Numbered from the stretch's first letter, positions 1 to 10,778 are shown. The stretch: DNA of 64,000 bases from Coenobita brevimanus (GCA_032717465.1 CM064670.1:11749083-11813082), one strand, 5' to 3'. The notes: generated from the sequence alone by a model not told the origin. Numbers and translations are program-made.

Positions 1-400
1 ATACCCATTACTACACTCCACGCTGTACTCCCGTGACGAATATAGCTGGTGGAATGTAGTAATGGATAAAGAACTATGCATATCCTCCCATCCCCAATCC
101 TTTCTTACTTCTGAGCGTTTTTCAGCTCATTTATTTATTTTAGCATCCATATATCTTGACAATTACCATAAAATAAGATTCTGTTTCAGAGTTATGAACA
201 TTTAATGAACGCTCGCTATCAAATACACACTAGCTGTACTGTAAAAAGGCATTTAACTGTGTCAGTAACTGATACCGAGATGGCTGATAGTATACATAAA
301 ATGATTATATGGAATGCGGCCACACGAATCCGCTGAGTTTTACTTATTGTGGGAAGAGGCCTAAGCGCTAGAGAATTTTATTTAGTTTGTATTGTACTCG
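1..400. other. unassigned non-coding start of window
   Basis: I see no gene, tandem repeat or recognisable transposon here. The sequence is ordinary AT-leaning DNA with no open frame of useful length. Confidence 0.5.
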
Positions 401-745
401 TACAGTAGTTCGAATGCTGCTCTGAGTATGAAACACATCCCCTCTTGTTGAGAAGCTCGTTGGTGCCTAACACGCTCTTGTACGCCTTTTCGTTTTTGTT
501 ACTCGTGATGATAAATGAAATAAATAAAGAAAAAGAAAAGAACTTGGAAAAATATATATTTTCTGTGACCCGATTTCGTGATTCCGACGAAAGCTAGCGT
601 GGATTTGTGATTAGTTACACTTAAACAGGGAAGGGCTTTTAGTCTGTATGCTTACAGCTGGTCTTCGCAAACGTTTTGTTGCGTACGCCACTATACCTTA
701 TGTACGGGAAGCCATACTGAACCTGTGCCATCCCTACATAGTATT
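400..745 (+). repeat. dispersed repeat family E, copy 1
   Basis: About 320 bp that align by eye, at roughly 60-65 percent with gaps, to 15125-15440. Shared landmarks in order are a TTCGAATG block, a CATCCCC block, GTGCCTAACACG-type sequence, a CGTTTTTG/CGTTTTGG block, an AAAGAAAAAG run, a TTTTCAGCCTGTGTGC-like block and CATCCCTACA near the 3' end. The 86-codon ORF over this copy is not conserved as a frame in the second copy, so I read this as a non-coding interspersed repeat of unknown class. Confidence 0.45.
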
Positions 746-959
746 CGTTACCGTGATTACTGTTACCAGAGTTGTCCCGACCATGAGAGGATTAACTCAC
801 TGGCTGCTGGGATATTTCTCACTAGATGAAAATCGCTTGGTGCCGGTCTATGTAAGATTAGTAAAAGCGTTCATTAGAAACACAAACATTTACCCATACA
901 AAATTTAAAACACGACTATAATGCATTTACCCTAAAATGGGAAAGATCCCTAGCCCCTT

Positions 960-1200
960 TCAACTCTACTGATGGCTCGTGTAGACTGACTGAAGGGTTA
1001 ATTTGACTACTAACCAAGGAGACTCATTTCTACCTCGTAACTAACGCCCATCGTATTTAATGCAACCATACCTAAGTTGCCTATTCAGTTTGTGTAAGTG
1101 GCCCAGTTCCGTTAGATGAAAACAAACCGATTACAGGATAAGTTGCACTTTACGTACATCTTCTATCAGTTTATTCTTGCTGTCTCCAAACGATTTTATT
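960..1200 (+). repeat. dispersed repeat family F, copy 1
   Basis: Aligns by eye with 51130-51300. Shared blocks are a GTTAAT start, TAACCAAGGAGA, CATTT/CATTC followed by TACCTC, a CCCATCG/CTCATCG block, AGTGGCCCAGT and AAAACAAACCGA-like sequence. It is followed by the recurring motif TCTCCAAACGATTTTATTC (about 1180-1200), which also appears near several other repeats in the window. Confidence 0.45.
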
Positions 1201-1514
1201 CAGCCTTCGGGAGAACTCTGTCGACAGCGGGGTAACTGAAGGCTTTATCTAACCTCGCATGCTGGAAAAGTCTATCTAAAACTAAACAAAACAGTCTGAC
1301 GATAGCACGAATAGAACGAAAAATCCACCATCTGAACAAAGCGTTTAAATTCATCTGACGCACTTTTAAGTACAAGGAAGCGAGAGTGTTAATTGGTGCA
1401 ACTTTCAACTACTTGAATTAGTCAGTAAAAAAGAATGGTGATGGTCTGAAAATAACACCCAAGTGCGTCCACATAAGGCAAAGATTTAACCAGTATATTT
1501 GTATTGTTGCTGTG

Positions 1515-1690
1515 GCCTCGGGCTCACCTGGACTTGAACCAAGTGGACTGCAGGCTGAAATTACGAGCCTCCTGCAGTCCTAGGTCATCCATACGGGGGA
1601 CTGGGAGGGAGCTGGGGGGACTTTTGTATAACCAGGCAGAGGAGTGAACAGGATATAAGTGCCATCACGTGAAGGCGTCCCTCTGCAGTA
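1515..1690 (+). repeat. dispersed repeat family R1, copy 1
   Basis: One of three copies in the window (also 16555-16710 on + and 9690-9905 on -). Conserved order: a GGACTGCA..CTGGA/CTGAA block, CTCCTGCAGTCC, CCATCC or CATCCATAC, a GGGGACTG..GGGA block, a TATAACC..G block and a GTGCCACC/GTGCCATC..GAAGG end. The family is about 180 bp and appears non-coding. It looks tRNA-SINE-like in size, but I see no convincing A and B boxes. Confidence 0.5.
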
Positions 1691-1818
1691 TCAACGCTTT
1701 TTGTGCAATCAGGATGATTAACCCACTTGTAAGTTTGTTGGTCTGTCTCCATTAGCAGATCAAATTATTTCATACCACAGTTCATTGTATTTTTGTTAAA
1801 TAAAAATGGAAAACGCTC

Positions 1819-2040
1819 GCCATCATCATCATCACTGTGATCACCATAATTGTAATCCTCACCATTATTTTCAACAGCATCGTCACCGTCACAATTATAA
1901 TCATCATTATAACCATCATTATCCCTCTCATCGCTACAACCATCGTCACCCAAAATCATGATCATCACCATTATTATCGAGAACATCGTTACAATCATCG
2001 TCATAATCATCAGCAGCAACATATTGATGATGATGAGGAT
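1819..2040. repeat. (ATC)n-rich compound microsatellite
   Basis: Long imperfect run of CAT/ATC/ATT triplets. Long frames on both strands here are purely compositional. Smaller arrays of the same triplets occur at about 2755-2780, 3120-3180, 3265-3300 and 3395-3480. Confidence 0.85.
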
Positions 2041-2187
2041 GATTGTAATAAATTGAAGGGGCAGGGTGTAATCAGGAACAGGATGTACGAATGTCGGAAA
2101 AACCTCTCCAAAATATCCATTAAATTGATTCATACATCTTTTCACGCGTCACTAGATCACATTAAAATTTTGAGACCTCCTGGATTT

Positions 2188-2189
<2 letters not shown>

Positions 2190-2234
<45 letters not shown>

Positions 2235-2440
2235 TATGTTCTTGTTCCTGTGCATCTTCTTTTACTTTCTCTTTGTTTTTGTTCTTTTTCATTTTCTTCG
2301 TTTTTGTTCTCTTTTTTTTCTTTCTTTATGTTCTTTTTCTTTTGCTTGTTTTTCATCATTCTCTTTGTTCTTTATTTACATTCTTTTTGTTCTTTTTCTT
2401 TTTCTTTCTTCGTTCTTTTTTCCTCTCCTTCAGAACCTTG
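2190..2440. repeat. (CT)n array followed by T-rich low-complexity DNA
   Basis: A pure (CT)n tract of about 40 bp is followed by about 200 bp of TTTTCTTT/TTCTTTTTG-type sequence. Overlapping phenylalanine/leucine/serine-rich frames are artefacts of composition. Confidence 0.85.
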
Positions 2441-2499
2441 TTCCAAAATGCCCAGGCATCATTTGACTTTTTTTTTCTCTAAATTTAGCTTTTTTAAAG

Positions 2500-3066
2500 G
2501 ACTTTATGGGGTCAAAGGTCAAACCCAATAAACACACAGATTTTAGGATGCTGTGTTATTGTATGTTTATTAATCCTCCTGGCAACCTGCACACAAGTAT
2601 GCCACTGTTGTGTAGCTGTGTGGAGACCATCGTGCATTCCCTTGACACTGTTAGCAAGCCTTCACTTAGGCAGCAATAGGTAACTTCAGGGATGTAAGAT
2701 CTATATTAAATGGCACATCGATATCAGTAAAACAACAGCAGCAGCAGCAATAATAATAATCATCATCATCATTGCTCCAGTCGGGTTAGATGGATCTACA
2801 AGGGGAAATGTAATACACAAAAGCGGAAGTTATCATCGTATTTACCCTCGTCATTATCATCCGTAACATAATTTTTTACTTACAGTAAGGTTATAAAAAT
2901 ATCTGTCCATCTATCTATTACCCTCAGCCTCATCTAGTATGCTAGTTTCACCCCCCATACACACATACACACATTCATACATACAAACATACATACATAC
3001 ATCATTACAGTCCTCCTCCTCCTCACGCACACACACACAAATCATTACAGTTCTCCTTCTCCTCGT

Positions 3067-3100
<34 letters not shown>

Positions 3101-3558
3101 AACATTACAGTTCTCCTCCTCTTGCTTCTCCACATCATCACCGTCATCATAATCATCATAATTTTCAGGATCTTGACCCAGTTTTCAAGTATTTTAAAAT
3201 TATCAAAGATAGAAAAGAGAAGCTATTACCATTCTCGGCATCGTTATCAGCGTAATAACTATCATCACCACCACCACCACCACCACCATCATCATCATAA
3301 TCCAATTTATTACAACTTAGGTGGGTAGGAAGCATCAACAAACAGGAAAAAATACAGAACATTATCTGAAACTGACATTACTATCATTATCATGAATATC
3401 CTTTAGCGTCATCATCATTATCCTTCACCATTATCATCATCATTATTCTTCCTCCTCCTCCTCATCATCATCATCATCATCCTAACCTAACTTTCCTACT
3501 TCCAGAAACTGGAAAACGAAACCGCAAAACTGGCATAAACATAAACAAAATTCCCGTC
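2500..3558. other. no gene; scattered microsatellites
   Basis: Contains ACAT-type repeats around 2960-3000, (CA)n at about 3068-3095, and CAC/CAT and CTC triplet clusters to 3480. I see no coding sequence. The left target-site duplication of the following retrotransposon (AAGAT) occupies 3559-3563. Confidence 0.6.
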
Positions 3559-3563
3559 AAGAT

Positions 3564-4557
3564 TGTCACGAATCAAATTCGCGACATTACCCTTTTGTGA
3601 GAAGCCACGAACTATTAGTGGAAAACTCACTGTTTATCGTTCAGTTAACCGCTCATTCGGACGGAAGCTTTGTCAAATCAATTTTTCAGTGTCATACGTT
3701 ATCGTCTTTGCGTGAGACATGAGTGCTTCTGCCTAGCGATTTGTTTTGGGCGCGTTTCGCTCACTTGACCGTTAGATAAATGCGGCCTACTGCTCCCCTT
3801 TTGTTCCCACGACTTAGGCAGTCTAGTGTTTGTTGTGACGGAGAGAGGTCCTGTGCTCAAGAAGTGTGAGAGGTCAGCTAGCACCCAAGCTCCACTAGTA
3901 CAGTTGACCAGTACTCCCACCCCCCGGGTGATACATAGCATTCATTGACCGGTATTTCCTTTTTGTAATCCTAGTTTTAAGAGCTTAGTTAAGGTGTTTT
4001 TCCTAGGCGTAAGTATTTAGCTTTTGTGTGAGTGAGTGAGTGCGGTCTCATTGATTTGATTTGAAATGTAACGTTAAATTTATTTTGTGTAATCAATAAA
4101 TTTAACAGTTCTTTTTCTTGAGCTTAATGTAAAGTAAAATCTTGTTTCATTTCTCCAAATTAAGCTTATTTTCCATATAGCTCCTAGCTTGCATAAACGT
4201 TTTACTACTCATAACTGGTACTTAGACCAGTCTTGTTGTATTAACTTAAAATCCGTTGTGCCAGGAGTTAAGCATCAGCAAGGACCTGATATTATTATTA
4301 GTATTAGTTATTTATTGTCAGGGGTGAAGTAACTTTCTCCAGAGGTTAACAGTACTAATTCAGCATTTGTGAGTAATTAGTCTCTGCTGTGTACTGTTGA
4401 GAAAGTTTATAAATTCTCGTTCTTAGAGAATCGTTGCTCGATTTAGCAAGACAATCATTGTCCCTGCTCTTTAATATTATTGAATATTATTATCAATTAA
4501 ATAATATTTAAGCATTTATTTTAAAAACATTGATATATTTTTAAAAACCCCGTGACA
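3564..4557 (+). repeat. 5' LTR of retrotransposon 1
   Basis: Starts TGTCACGAATC and ends CCCCGTGACA, giving 7-bp inverted ends. A candidate polyadenylation signal AATAAA lies at 4095-4100. The match to 8405-9398 runs over its full length, with a handful of substitutions and small indels mostly near the 3' end. The 80-codon minus-strand ORF inside it is present in both LTRs but has no recognisable domain, so I do not call it a gene. Confidence 0.92.
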
Positions 4558-4582
4558 ATTGGCGACCTCATTCCAGGATATT
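4558..4582 (+). other. primer-binding-site-like sequence of retrotransposon 1
   Basis: Immediately after the 5' LTR the sequence reads ATTGGCGACCTCATTCC. A TGG close to the LTR edge is typical of tRNA-primed LTR elements. The primer tRNA cannot be named from this alone. The core GCGACCTC recurs at the same place in retrotransposon 2. Confidence 0.6.
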
Positions 4583-4965
4583 AACTCCTAGCTCTAAAGC
4601 TATTCACGAGATAGTGCTCACTCGTTCATATTTAGGAATTTATCATTAAAGTTTATAGGCACAAGTTTACTGGTGGTTACCGTTGATTTAGCAAGTGAAT
4701 TTTTGCTTTATTAATCAATAGAGTACTTAACTCTAGTTTATTCTTGGTAACGCCAGACGATTTTATTCGCTCCTGGGAAGTCGCCGTACCCATTGTGTTT
4801 ATTATTGAGTCTTCCCAGTCATTTACATTTTTTATTTATTCTTTGCCAGTTAACTAGATAAGACTGGTCACCATTAGCTTGTGTCTGTATTCTTTATTTG
4901 TGTTATTAGCATTTGTTTGCGAAGCAGTCAGTACTCCGTTTCGGTTTGCTTAGTAAATTAGCGCC

Positions 4966-5568
4966 ATGGCTACTACTGTATTTTTACAGGAAGCCAAAGA
5001 AATGGGTCTTTCGGACCCAACCGAAATTAAAGAGTATATACTCTCACGGCATAATCAGGAGCAGCAGTGCGAGAATGATGCCCGTGAAGAGCGTAAGATT
5101 CAGCGTGAATACGAGCAAGAACAGCGCGAACATGAGCAGAAACAGCGCGAACTCGACTTAGAACATGAGCGAGAACAGCGTGAGGAACGAGAGAGAGAAC
5201 GTCAATACGAGTTACAACAACACGAGAGAGAACGAGAGCACGAACGTGCCGAACGTGAGGCACGCGAAAAACATGAACTTTAAGTGCTGAAGCTCAAGCG
5301 AGATTCCTTGGCTTCAGACACGTCTGCTGCAGTTGGTCCAAGCTCCACGAGCGTTTCCCCTGCACACGTCCTGGCGACCCCACGCATCAAGCTTCCTTCA
5401 TACAAGGAAAGCGAGCAAATCGAGCCGTACATAGCTCGTTTTGAGGACATGGCAGACATGTATCAACTGGATGAGGCAGCTAAGCGGCTTCAGTTTCTTA
5501 GCCTATTTGAGGGCCCTGCCCTCGATATTCTCCACAGATTCGTGGAGACAATCTCACATATGAGATGA
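4966..5568 (+). pseudogene. gag: gag N-terminal part, interrupted by an in-frame stop
   Basis: ATG at 4966 follows a 408-bp leader. The first 105 codons begin MATTVFLQEAKEMGL and continue as a highly charged Glu/Arg/Gln segment expected to form a long coiled coil. A TAA at 5281-5283 interrupts the frame, after which the same frame is open to a TGA at 5566-5568 and encodes gag-like sequence (KLPSYKESEQIEPYIARFED). The next open frame starts at 5565 in a different register, so a frameshift lies near 5550-5570. Known: Gag forms the particle of LTR retrotransposons. Inference: this Gag is defective unless the stop and shift are bypassed. Frameshifting is a common expression mechanism, but here the shift falls inside gag, so mutation is more likely. 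Confidence 0.75.
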
Positions 5569-7271
5569 TGAAAGCTGCACTCATTAAGGCATATGGTCTC
5601 ACAGTAGACGACGCCAAAGTTCAGTTCATGCGAGCTCGTCTCCAAGACAAGGAGACAGCTGTTCAGTTCCTTGATCGTCTCACAGCTTACTTAAATGAGT
5701 GGATGGAGAAAGATGAAACTCCTTCCACGCATGAGGGGATAATTGACCTTATGCTGCGTACACAGCTAGAGAGGTCGTGGCCTGCTGAGCTCATAGCACA
5801 GCTTAAGATCTGCCAGGTGAAAGATGCCAGCCAAATGGCAGAGAAGGCTTACGCATTCTTTACTGCATACGGATATCAAATTCGTAAGCAAAACACCTGG
5901 AGCAGAAAAGATACTGCCAAGTCTGGGAAGCTGTCTCAGACTGAATCCCAGCACCAAGGCCGTTCTCAGAGTAATGGCCAAGGTCCAAAACCGCAGTGGA
6001 AGGACCAGGGGCAAAACACTCAGAAACCTGAGTGGAAGAGGTACAACAAGTACCCTAACCAGCAGCAGTATCAGCCACGCAACCGACCGTCGGGACAAAC
6101 TTTTTCACCACCAGCTCAAAAGAGGCAGGAAGCGAATGCAGCCTTCATTCCTCAGCAGCAGCACGGTGGTCACGTCCCTACCAGTATGGGTACTTCCCCA
6201 GAATTCACTAGTCCCACAGTGACAGTGAACCCCCCTCCACAGATGGCCAATGTTCCATCTTCCCAATATAATTCACAAGGCACAATGTTTGCCGCGTCAA
6301 TTCAGCAGCCTCATGAGTGGCTAGCTGCTTCCTCCACAGGCCCTCCCACAGGTGACAGTACCTTCCTTGTCCAGCCAGGGTTTGTGGGAGGCATTCCTGT
6401 GAAGGTCCTGAGAGACAATGGTTCCTCAGGTTGCTCTGTCAAGCAGAGTCTAGTTCGGCCTGAGCAGTATACAGGTCGACAGATCCATGCAAACCTTATT
6501 GATGGATCAGTGAGATTGTTCCCTGAGGCATGTATCCAGGTGGCATCTCCATTTTATACTGGTATGACACTTGCAGTTGTCATGCCAGAGCCTCTATTTG
6601 ACCTTATAGTAGGCAATATTCAAGGAGTCAAGGATAGTTGCTCCGATGATGACGCTACTCAGACTTCGGCTGCTGCGGTAACACGAGCCATGACTGAGGC
6701 TCCAGACTGTGTCACCCCAGTGATCATTGAATCGCCGCAAGATCTGATGTGTAGTCAACTTGTTGTACAAGAACAACATTCTGACCCGACACTTGCTGCC
6801 GTGCGGAACAAACAAAAGGGTCGAGTGATTAAGTATTCACGGGGAGGTCGAGCCAAGTTCCTTCGCAAACAAGGACGGCTCTACCGTGAGTCACAAACAC
6901 CCGAGGGCGAGGTTCGACTGCAGTTTGTCGTTCCCGCCAAGTACCGCCCAACAGTGTTACAATGGGGTCATTGTTCAGCCTCAGGAGGTCACATGGGGAA
7001 AAGGAAGACCCAGGGCCGTATCCGAGCTGACTTTTTCTGGCCAGGGATGGGACGAGACATAGATAGTTTTGTCCGTTCCTGCAGTGTGTGCCAAAGTATC
7101 ACCACTAATCAGGGGCATGCCCTTCCTGTGCCATTTGTAACCACACCCGTAATCTCTGAGACAGTTGAGAGACAGGGTAGTGGTGAAGTGGGTGCAGACC
7201 TGACATCTCGCCCATTGGCCCCACAGGACACATTATGTCCAGGGCCTGTACATACATGTTATGTACCGTAA
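5565..7271 (+). pseudogene. gag C-terminal part, protease-like domain and integrase zinc module
   Basis: 568 codons. Residues 1-110 continue gag. Residues 110-260 are Gln/Pro/Ser-rich, and no CCHC zinc knuckle is visible. Residues about 270-355 resemble a retroviral-type aspartic protease, with DNGSS at 284-288 where DTG or DSG is usual, and DLIVG at 346-350 near its end. Residues about 395-515 are the integrase N-terminal HHCC module (H469, H476, C506, C509, plus the typical FFWPGM). The frame ends at 7271, before any D,D35E core. RT and RNase H are missing both before and after the integrase module. Inference: a deletion removed the rest of pol; it lies downstream of protease-integrase, consistent with Gmr1-type order. 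Confidence 0.8.
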
Positions 7272-7785
7272 GTTAAGGGGGAAGTTGAGAGGCGACTCGA
7301 GGCTATGGAAAACCCGAGTTTGCACAAGGATTCTCAGCTCCCCGATACTAATATAAGTACTATAGGTTAAGGGGGAAGTTCGAGAGAGAACTCCGCAGAG
7401 GCGACTTGAGGCTATGGAAGACCCGAGTTTGCACAAGGATTCTCAGCTCCCCGATACTAATATAAGTACTGTAGGTTAAGGGGGAAGTGAGAATTCCGCA
7501 GAGGTGACTTGAGGCTATGGAAGACCCGAGTTTGCACAAGGATTCTCAGCTCCTCGATACTAATATAAGTACTGTAGGTTAAGGGGGAAGTGAGAACTCC
7601 GCAGAGGCGACTTGAGGCTATGGAAGACCCGAGTTTGCACAAGGATTCTCAGCTTCCCGATATTAATATAAGTACTGTAGGTTAAGGCACAGGTTGAGGA
7701 CCCGTGTGCAGTTCGAGGCTATGGAAGACCCGAGTTTGCACAGGGATTCTCAACTTGACACTAATCGTGTGCTGTAATTAATGGC
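7272..7785 (+). repeat. five tandem repeats inside retrotransposon 1
   Basis: Units start at 7272, 7366, 7475, 7578 and 7681, so they are 94-109 bp long. Each carries GTTAAGG, GAGGCTATGGAA and GAGTTTGCACA blocks, and the first four share CCGATACTAATATAAGTAC-type ends. They begin at the end of the broken pol frame and precede a 620-bp non-coding 3' region. Inference: internal 3' untranslated minisatellite of the element, possibly formed during the deletion of pol. Confidence 0.85.
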
Positions 7786-8404
7786 GACCTCGAATGTACG
7801 AAGCTTAGGCTGTCACTCGTATTTTTTCAGCCAGAGCGTACTTTTCGTACCATGTACTGATTGCTAGGCAGAGAGAGTAATTGTAACATAATAAAATTTT
7901 GTCTCATTGACACTTTTGATGCTCCACCTCAATTGGTTTTGCAGGTTCAGCAATGGGTGTAGCAGTTTTGCTGTGCGGGCCAGATGATCGTCTGCCGCAC
8001 GCTGCCACCTCTTCTCCTCTGCCTTCGTCGTCGCCATATTATTTACTGTGTCATTTTACACATAGGTACAGTCACACTACAACTGTCACACCTACACCGT
8101 GTATTACATACACCACGCTACACAACAATTAGTTGTCAGTGTAAATGTAGCGACTTTTCGCTCAGTTTGACCTGAGTACAGGATTTTCACCGTCGTCACG
8201 GAGTTTTTCCCTCAAGCTTGCTTCTATTAATGTTAATACGAGTTTTTTTTTTCGCTCACTGGCGACTGTGACTTTCTCCTGTAGCAGGACAGCACACACA
8301 CCACAGTGTGAATCTTGTGTGAATGACTTAGGATGTGTACCTATATATATATATTCCACAAATTTTTTCCCATAAGGAAAAAATTTAATTTTGTAGGGGC
8401 GTAA
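7786..8404 (+). other. 3' non-coding region and polypurine-like tract of retrotransposon 1
   Basis: No coding sequence seen. It ends with a short purine-rich segment, TAGGGGCGTAA, directly before the 3' LTR at 8405. This is where the polypurine tract that primes second-strand synthesis should lie, although this tract is short. Confidence 0.5.
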
Positions 8405-9398
8405 TGTCACGAATCAAATTCGCGACATTACCCTTTTGTGAGAAGCCACGAACTATTAGTGGAAAACTCACTGTTTATCGTTCAGTTAACCGCTCATTCG
8501 GACGGAAGTTTTGTCAAATCAATTTTTTCAGTGTCATACGTTATCGTCTTTGCGTGAGACATGAGTGCTTCTGCCTAGCGATTTGTTTTGGGCGCGTTTC
8601 GCTCACTTGACCGTTAGATAAATGCGGCCTACTGCTCCCCTTTTGTTCCCACGACTTAGGCAGTCTAGTGTTTGTTGTGACGGAGAGAGGTCCTGTGCTC
8701 AAGAAGTGTGAGAGGTCAGCTAGCACCCAAGCTCCACTAGTACAGTTGACCAGTACTCCCACCCCCTGGGTGATACATAGCATTCATTGACCGGTATTTC
8801 CTTTTTGTAATCCTAGTTTTAAGAGCTTAGTTAAGGTGTTTTTCCTAGGCGTAAGTATTTAGCTTTTGTGTGAGTGAGTGAGTGCGGTCTCATTGATTTG
8901 ATTTGAAATGTAACGTTAAATTTATTTTTTGTAATCAATAAATTTAACAGTTCTTTTTCTTGAGCTTAATGTAAAGTAAAATCTTGTTTCATTTCTCCAA
9001 ATTAAGCTTATTTTCCATATAGCTCCTAGCTTGCATAAACGTTTTACTATTCATAACTGGTACTTAGACCAGTCTTGTTGTATTAACTTAAAATCCGTTG
9101 TGCCAGGAGTTAAGCATCAGCAAGGACCTGATATTATTATTAGTATTAGTTATTTATTGTCAGGGGTGAAGTAACTTTCTCCAGAGGCTGACAGTACTAA
9201 TTCAGCATTTGTGAGTAATTAGTCTCTGCTGTGTACTGTTGAGAAAGTTCATAAATTCTCGTTCTTAGAGAATCGTTGCTCGATTTAGCAAGACAATCAT
9301 TGTCCCTGCTCTTTAATATTATTGAATATTATTATCAATTAAATAATATTTAGCATTTAATTTTAAAAACACCGTGATATTTTAAAAACCCCATGACA
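8405..9398 (+). repeat. 3' LTR of retrotransposon 1
   Basis: Direct copy of 3564-4557 with the same length. AATAAA at 8937-8942. It ends CCCCATGACA, followed by the right target-site duplication AAGAT at 9399-9403. Differences I noted include the change near 8766 (CCCCTGGG instead of CCCCGGG), two changes near 9188-9190, and several in the last 60 bp. Confidence 0.92.
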
Positions 9399-9689
9399 AA
9401 GATGGAGGTCAAGAAAAGTTTAGGGTTAAGTGGGGGTGCCGAGGTCGGGTGTAGCATATTGCCACTCCACCTGCTTTTCACATGCGGGAATATTTTGGTG
9501 GTGTAGTGGGTGTAGTGGGTTTAAAGGGCTGGTCAGGTGAGGGTCAAATGTCGCTCGTATTGGTTCGAATCTCTGAAAGATGAATGAATGTATTTGATCT
9601 CGTAATGTCTGTAGTGATCATTTTAGACTGGAATATTTTCAGGTAGTGAAGTGGTTGGGTAAAGGTTAGTTGTTGTGTCTGTATTAGTT

Positions 9690-9905
9690 CACTTGAGACA
9701 GCTGTGTGCTGGGGAGGGATCCCTCCATGTGGGGGCACAGATATAACCATGCGGCTCCACTGCCAGGTTATACAAGCGTCCCTTAACTCACTCTGTATCC
9801 TCCAATAGGAGGATGGTGGAATGCAGGAGGACAACTTCAGCCTGACCTTTACCCAGTTCACGTTTCACATGAACCTGGGGCCACAACAACCACCGCAATG
9901 ACGGC
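9690..9905 (-). repeat. dispersed repeat family R1, copy 2
   Basis: On the minus strand it shows the family order: GGCTGAAGTTGTCC, CTCCTGCATTCCACC, a GGAGGATACAGAG block, CTTGTATAACCTGGCAG and TATATCTGTGCCCCCACATGG. The best partner is 1515-1690. The 105-codon ORF on this strand is not conserved among copies. Confidence 0.5.
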
Positions 9906-10309
9906 TGGAGGTCTGCCAATCACGTAATGCTAGTCAGGGATGTAGGCCGGTCGCCTACCCTAAATGTTCTGTAATACAGGCCTACACATCGTTGCATGAG
10001 ATTTTATTTTTATCGATTTTTTGCTGAAATTATCTGAGGACACGATTTCCAGTTTCAAAATGATGTGTGAATGGAAGTGTACAGTTTTATCAGACATTCT
10101 GTTATTGTTCTGCTTTATTTTCCGTTCCAGGATTTTGCACACTTTATTTATTAGGAGGGAGTTGGATGATGATGATTATGATAATGATGATGATGATAGT
10201 TTATTCTTCATCAATATTTTCCTGTTTCTTTCAGTAGTGGGAAACAAGTCGTTGTTGATCACAATAGTTTAATATTCTTTTGTACATTATTTGCTGTGGT
10301 TTATTGCTG

Positions 10310-10425
10310 CTCATTCCCTGTCTGTCTGGCCAAGCAGACTCATCGACAACAGGTATACAACTGATTCTCTGGGTCCCTCCTACAGCACAGCACATACATC
10401 GTGTAGGGATCCGGCGCGCCCTTGT
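10310..10425 (-). repeat. short dispersed repeat family D, copy 1
   Basis: The minus strand contains GTCGATGAGTCTGCTTGGCC preceded by a CTACA..GTGCTGTGCTGTA block. Matching sequence occurs on + at 21490-21605 (GATCGACGGGTCTGCTTGGCC) and in shorter form on + at 40570-40630 (GTCGATGGGTCTGTTCGGC). Non-coding, class unknown. Confidence 0.4.
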
Positions 10426-10778
10426 GACAGACAGTGCATCACTAGAGCCGAACCAAGGTCCTTCCCACAGCTAGATGTAACGAAGTACGAGTTTTGGCTC
10501 CCGGGTGGATGCTACAGCTTCTTCACCCAAGGTGCACAATGTTACTACGTGTAGGCTTCTCGTCAGCGCCGGTACATTATTTGTGTTGCTTGAATACAGA
10601 CAGTTTGTATGTGTAGCACAAGCAACAAGTAATGTGCCATGTGTACAAAAATTACTCTGGAAAAGGACGAGAGGTGGGAAAGAAAAAGTACTTAAAAAGA
10701 TATCAAGCTTCATAAAACAGCAACTGCCAATTTCATATTACTCCCTGCAAGGTGTAAGAGCCTGAGGCTAGGCTCCGT

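Larger units (their letters stand above)
3564..9398 (+). mobile_element. Gmr1-like Ty3/Gypsy LTR retrotransposon 1, internally deleted
   Basis: Seen: two 994-bp direct LTRs (3564-4557 and 8405-9398) bounded by inverted TGTCACG...TGACA ends and a perfect 5-bp duplication AAGAT at 3559-3563 and 9399-9403. Between them lie a primer-binding-site-like stretch, a broken gag, a protease-like domain, the zinc-binding module of integrase, five tandem repeats and the 3' LTR. No RT, RNase H or integrase catalytic core remains. The integrase module directly follows protease with no RT between, as expected for the Gmr1 group of Ty3/Gypsy elements, in which integrase precedes RT. Inference: an RT-lacking copy moved recently using proteins from elsewhere, because its LTRs differ at only about 10-15 positions by eye. 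Confidence 0.85.

Noticed and set aside
1765..2466. Overlapping 126- and 209-codon ORFs on both strands
   Set aside because: Produced by (ATC)n, (CT)n and T-rich DNA; no start context or motif.
3699..3941. 80-codon ORF present in both LTRs of retrotransposon 1 (also 8541-8783)
   Set aside because: Duplicated because the LTR is duplicated; antisense to the element; no domain.
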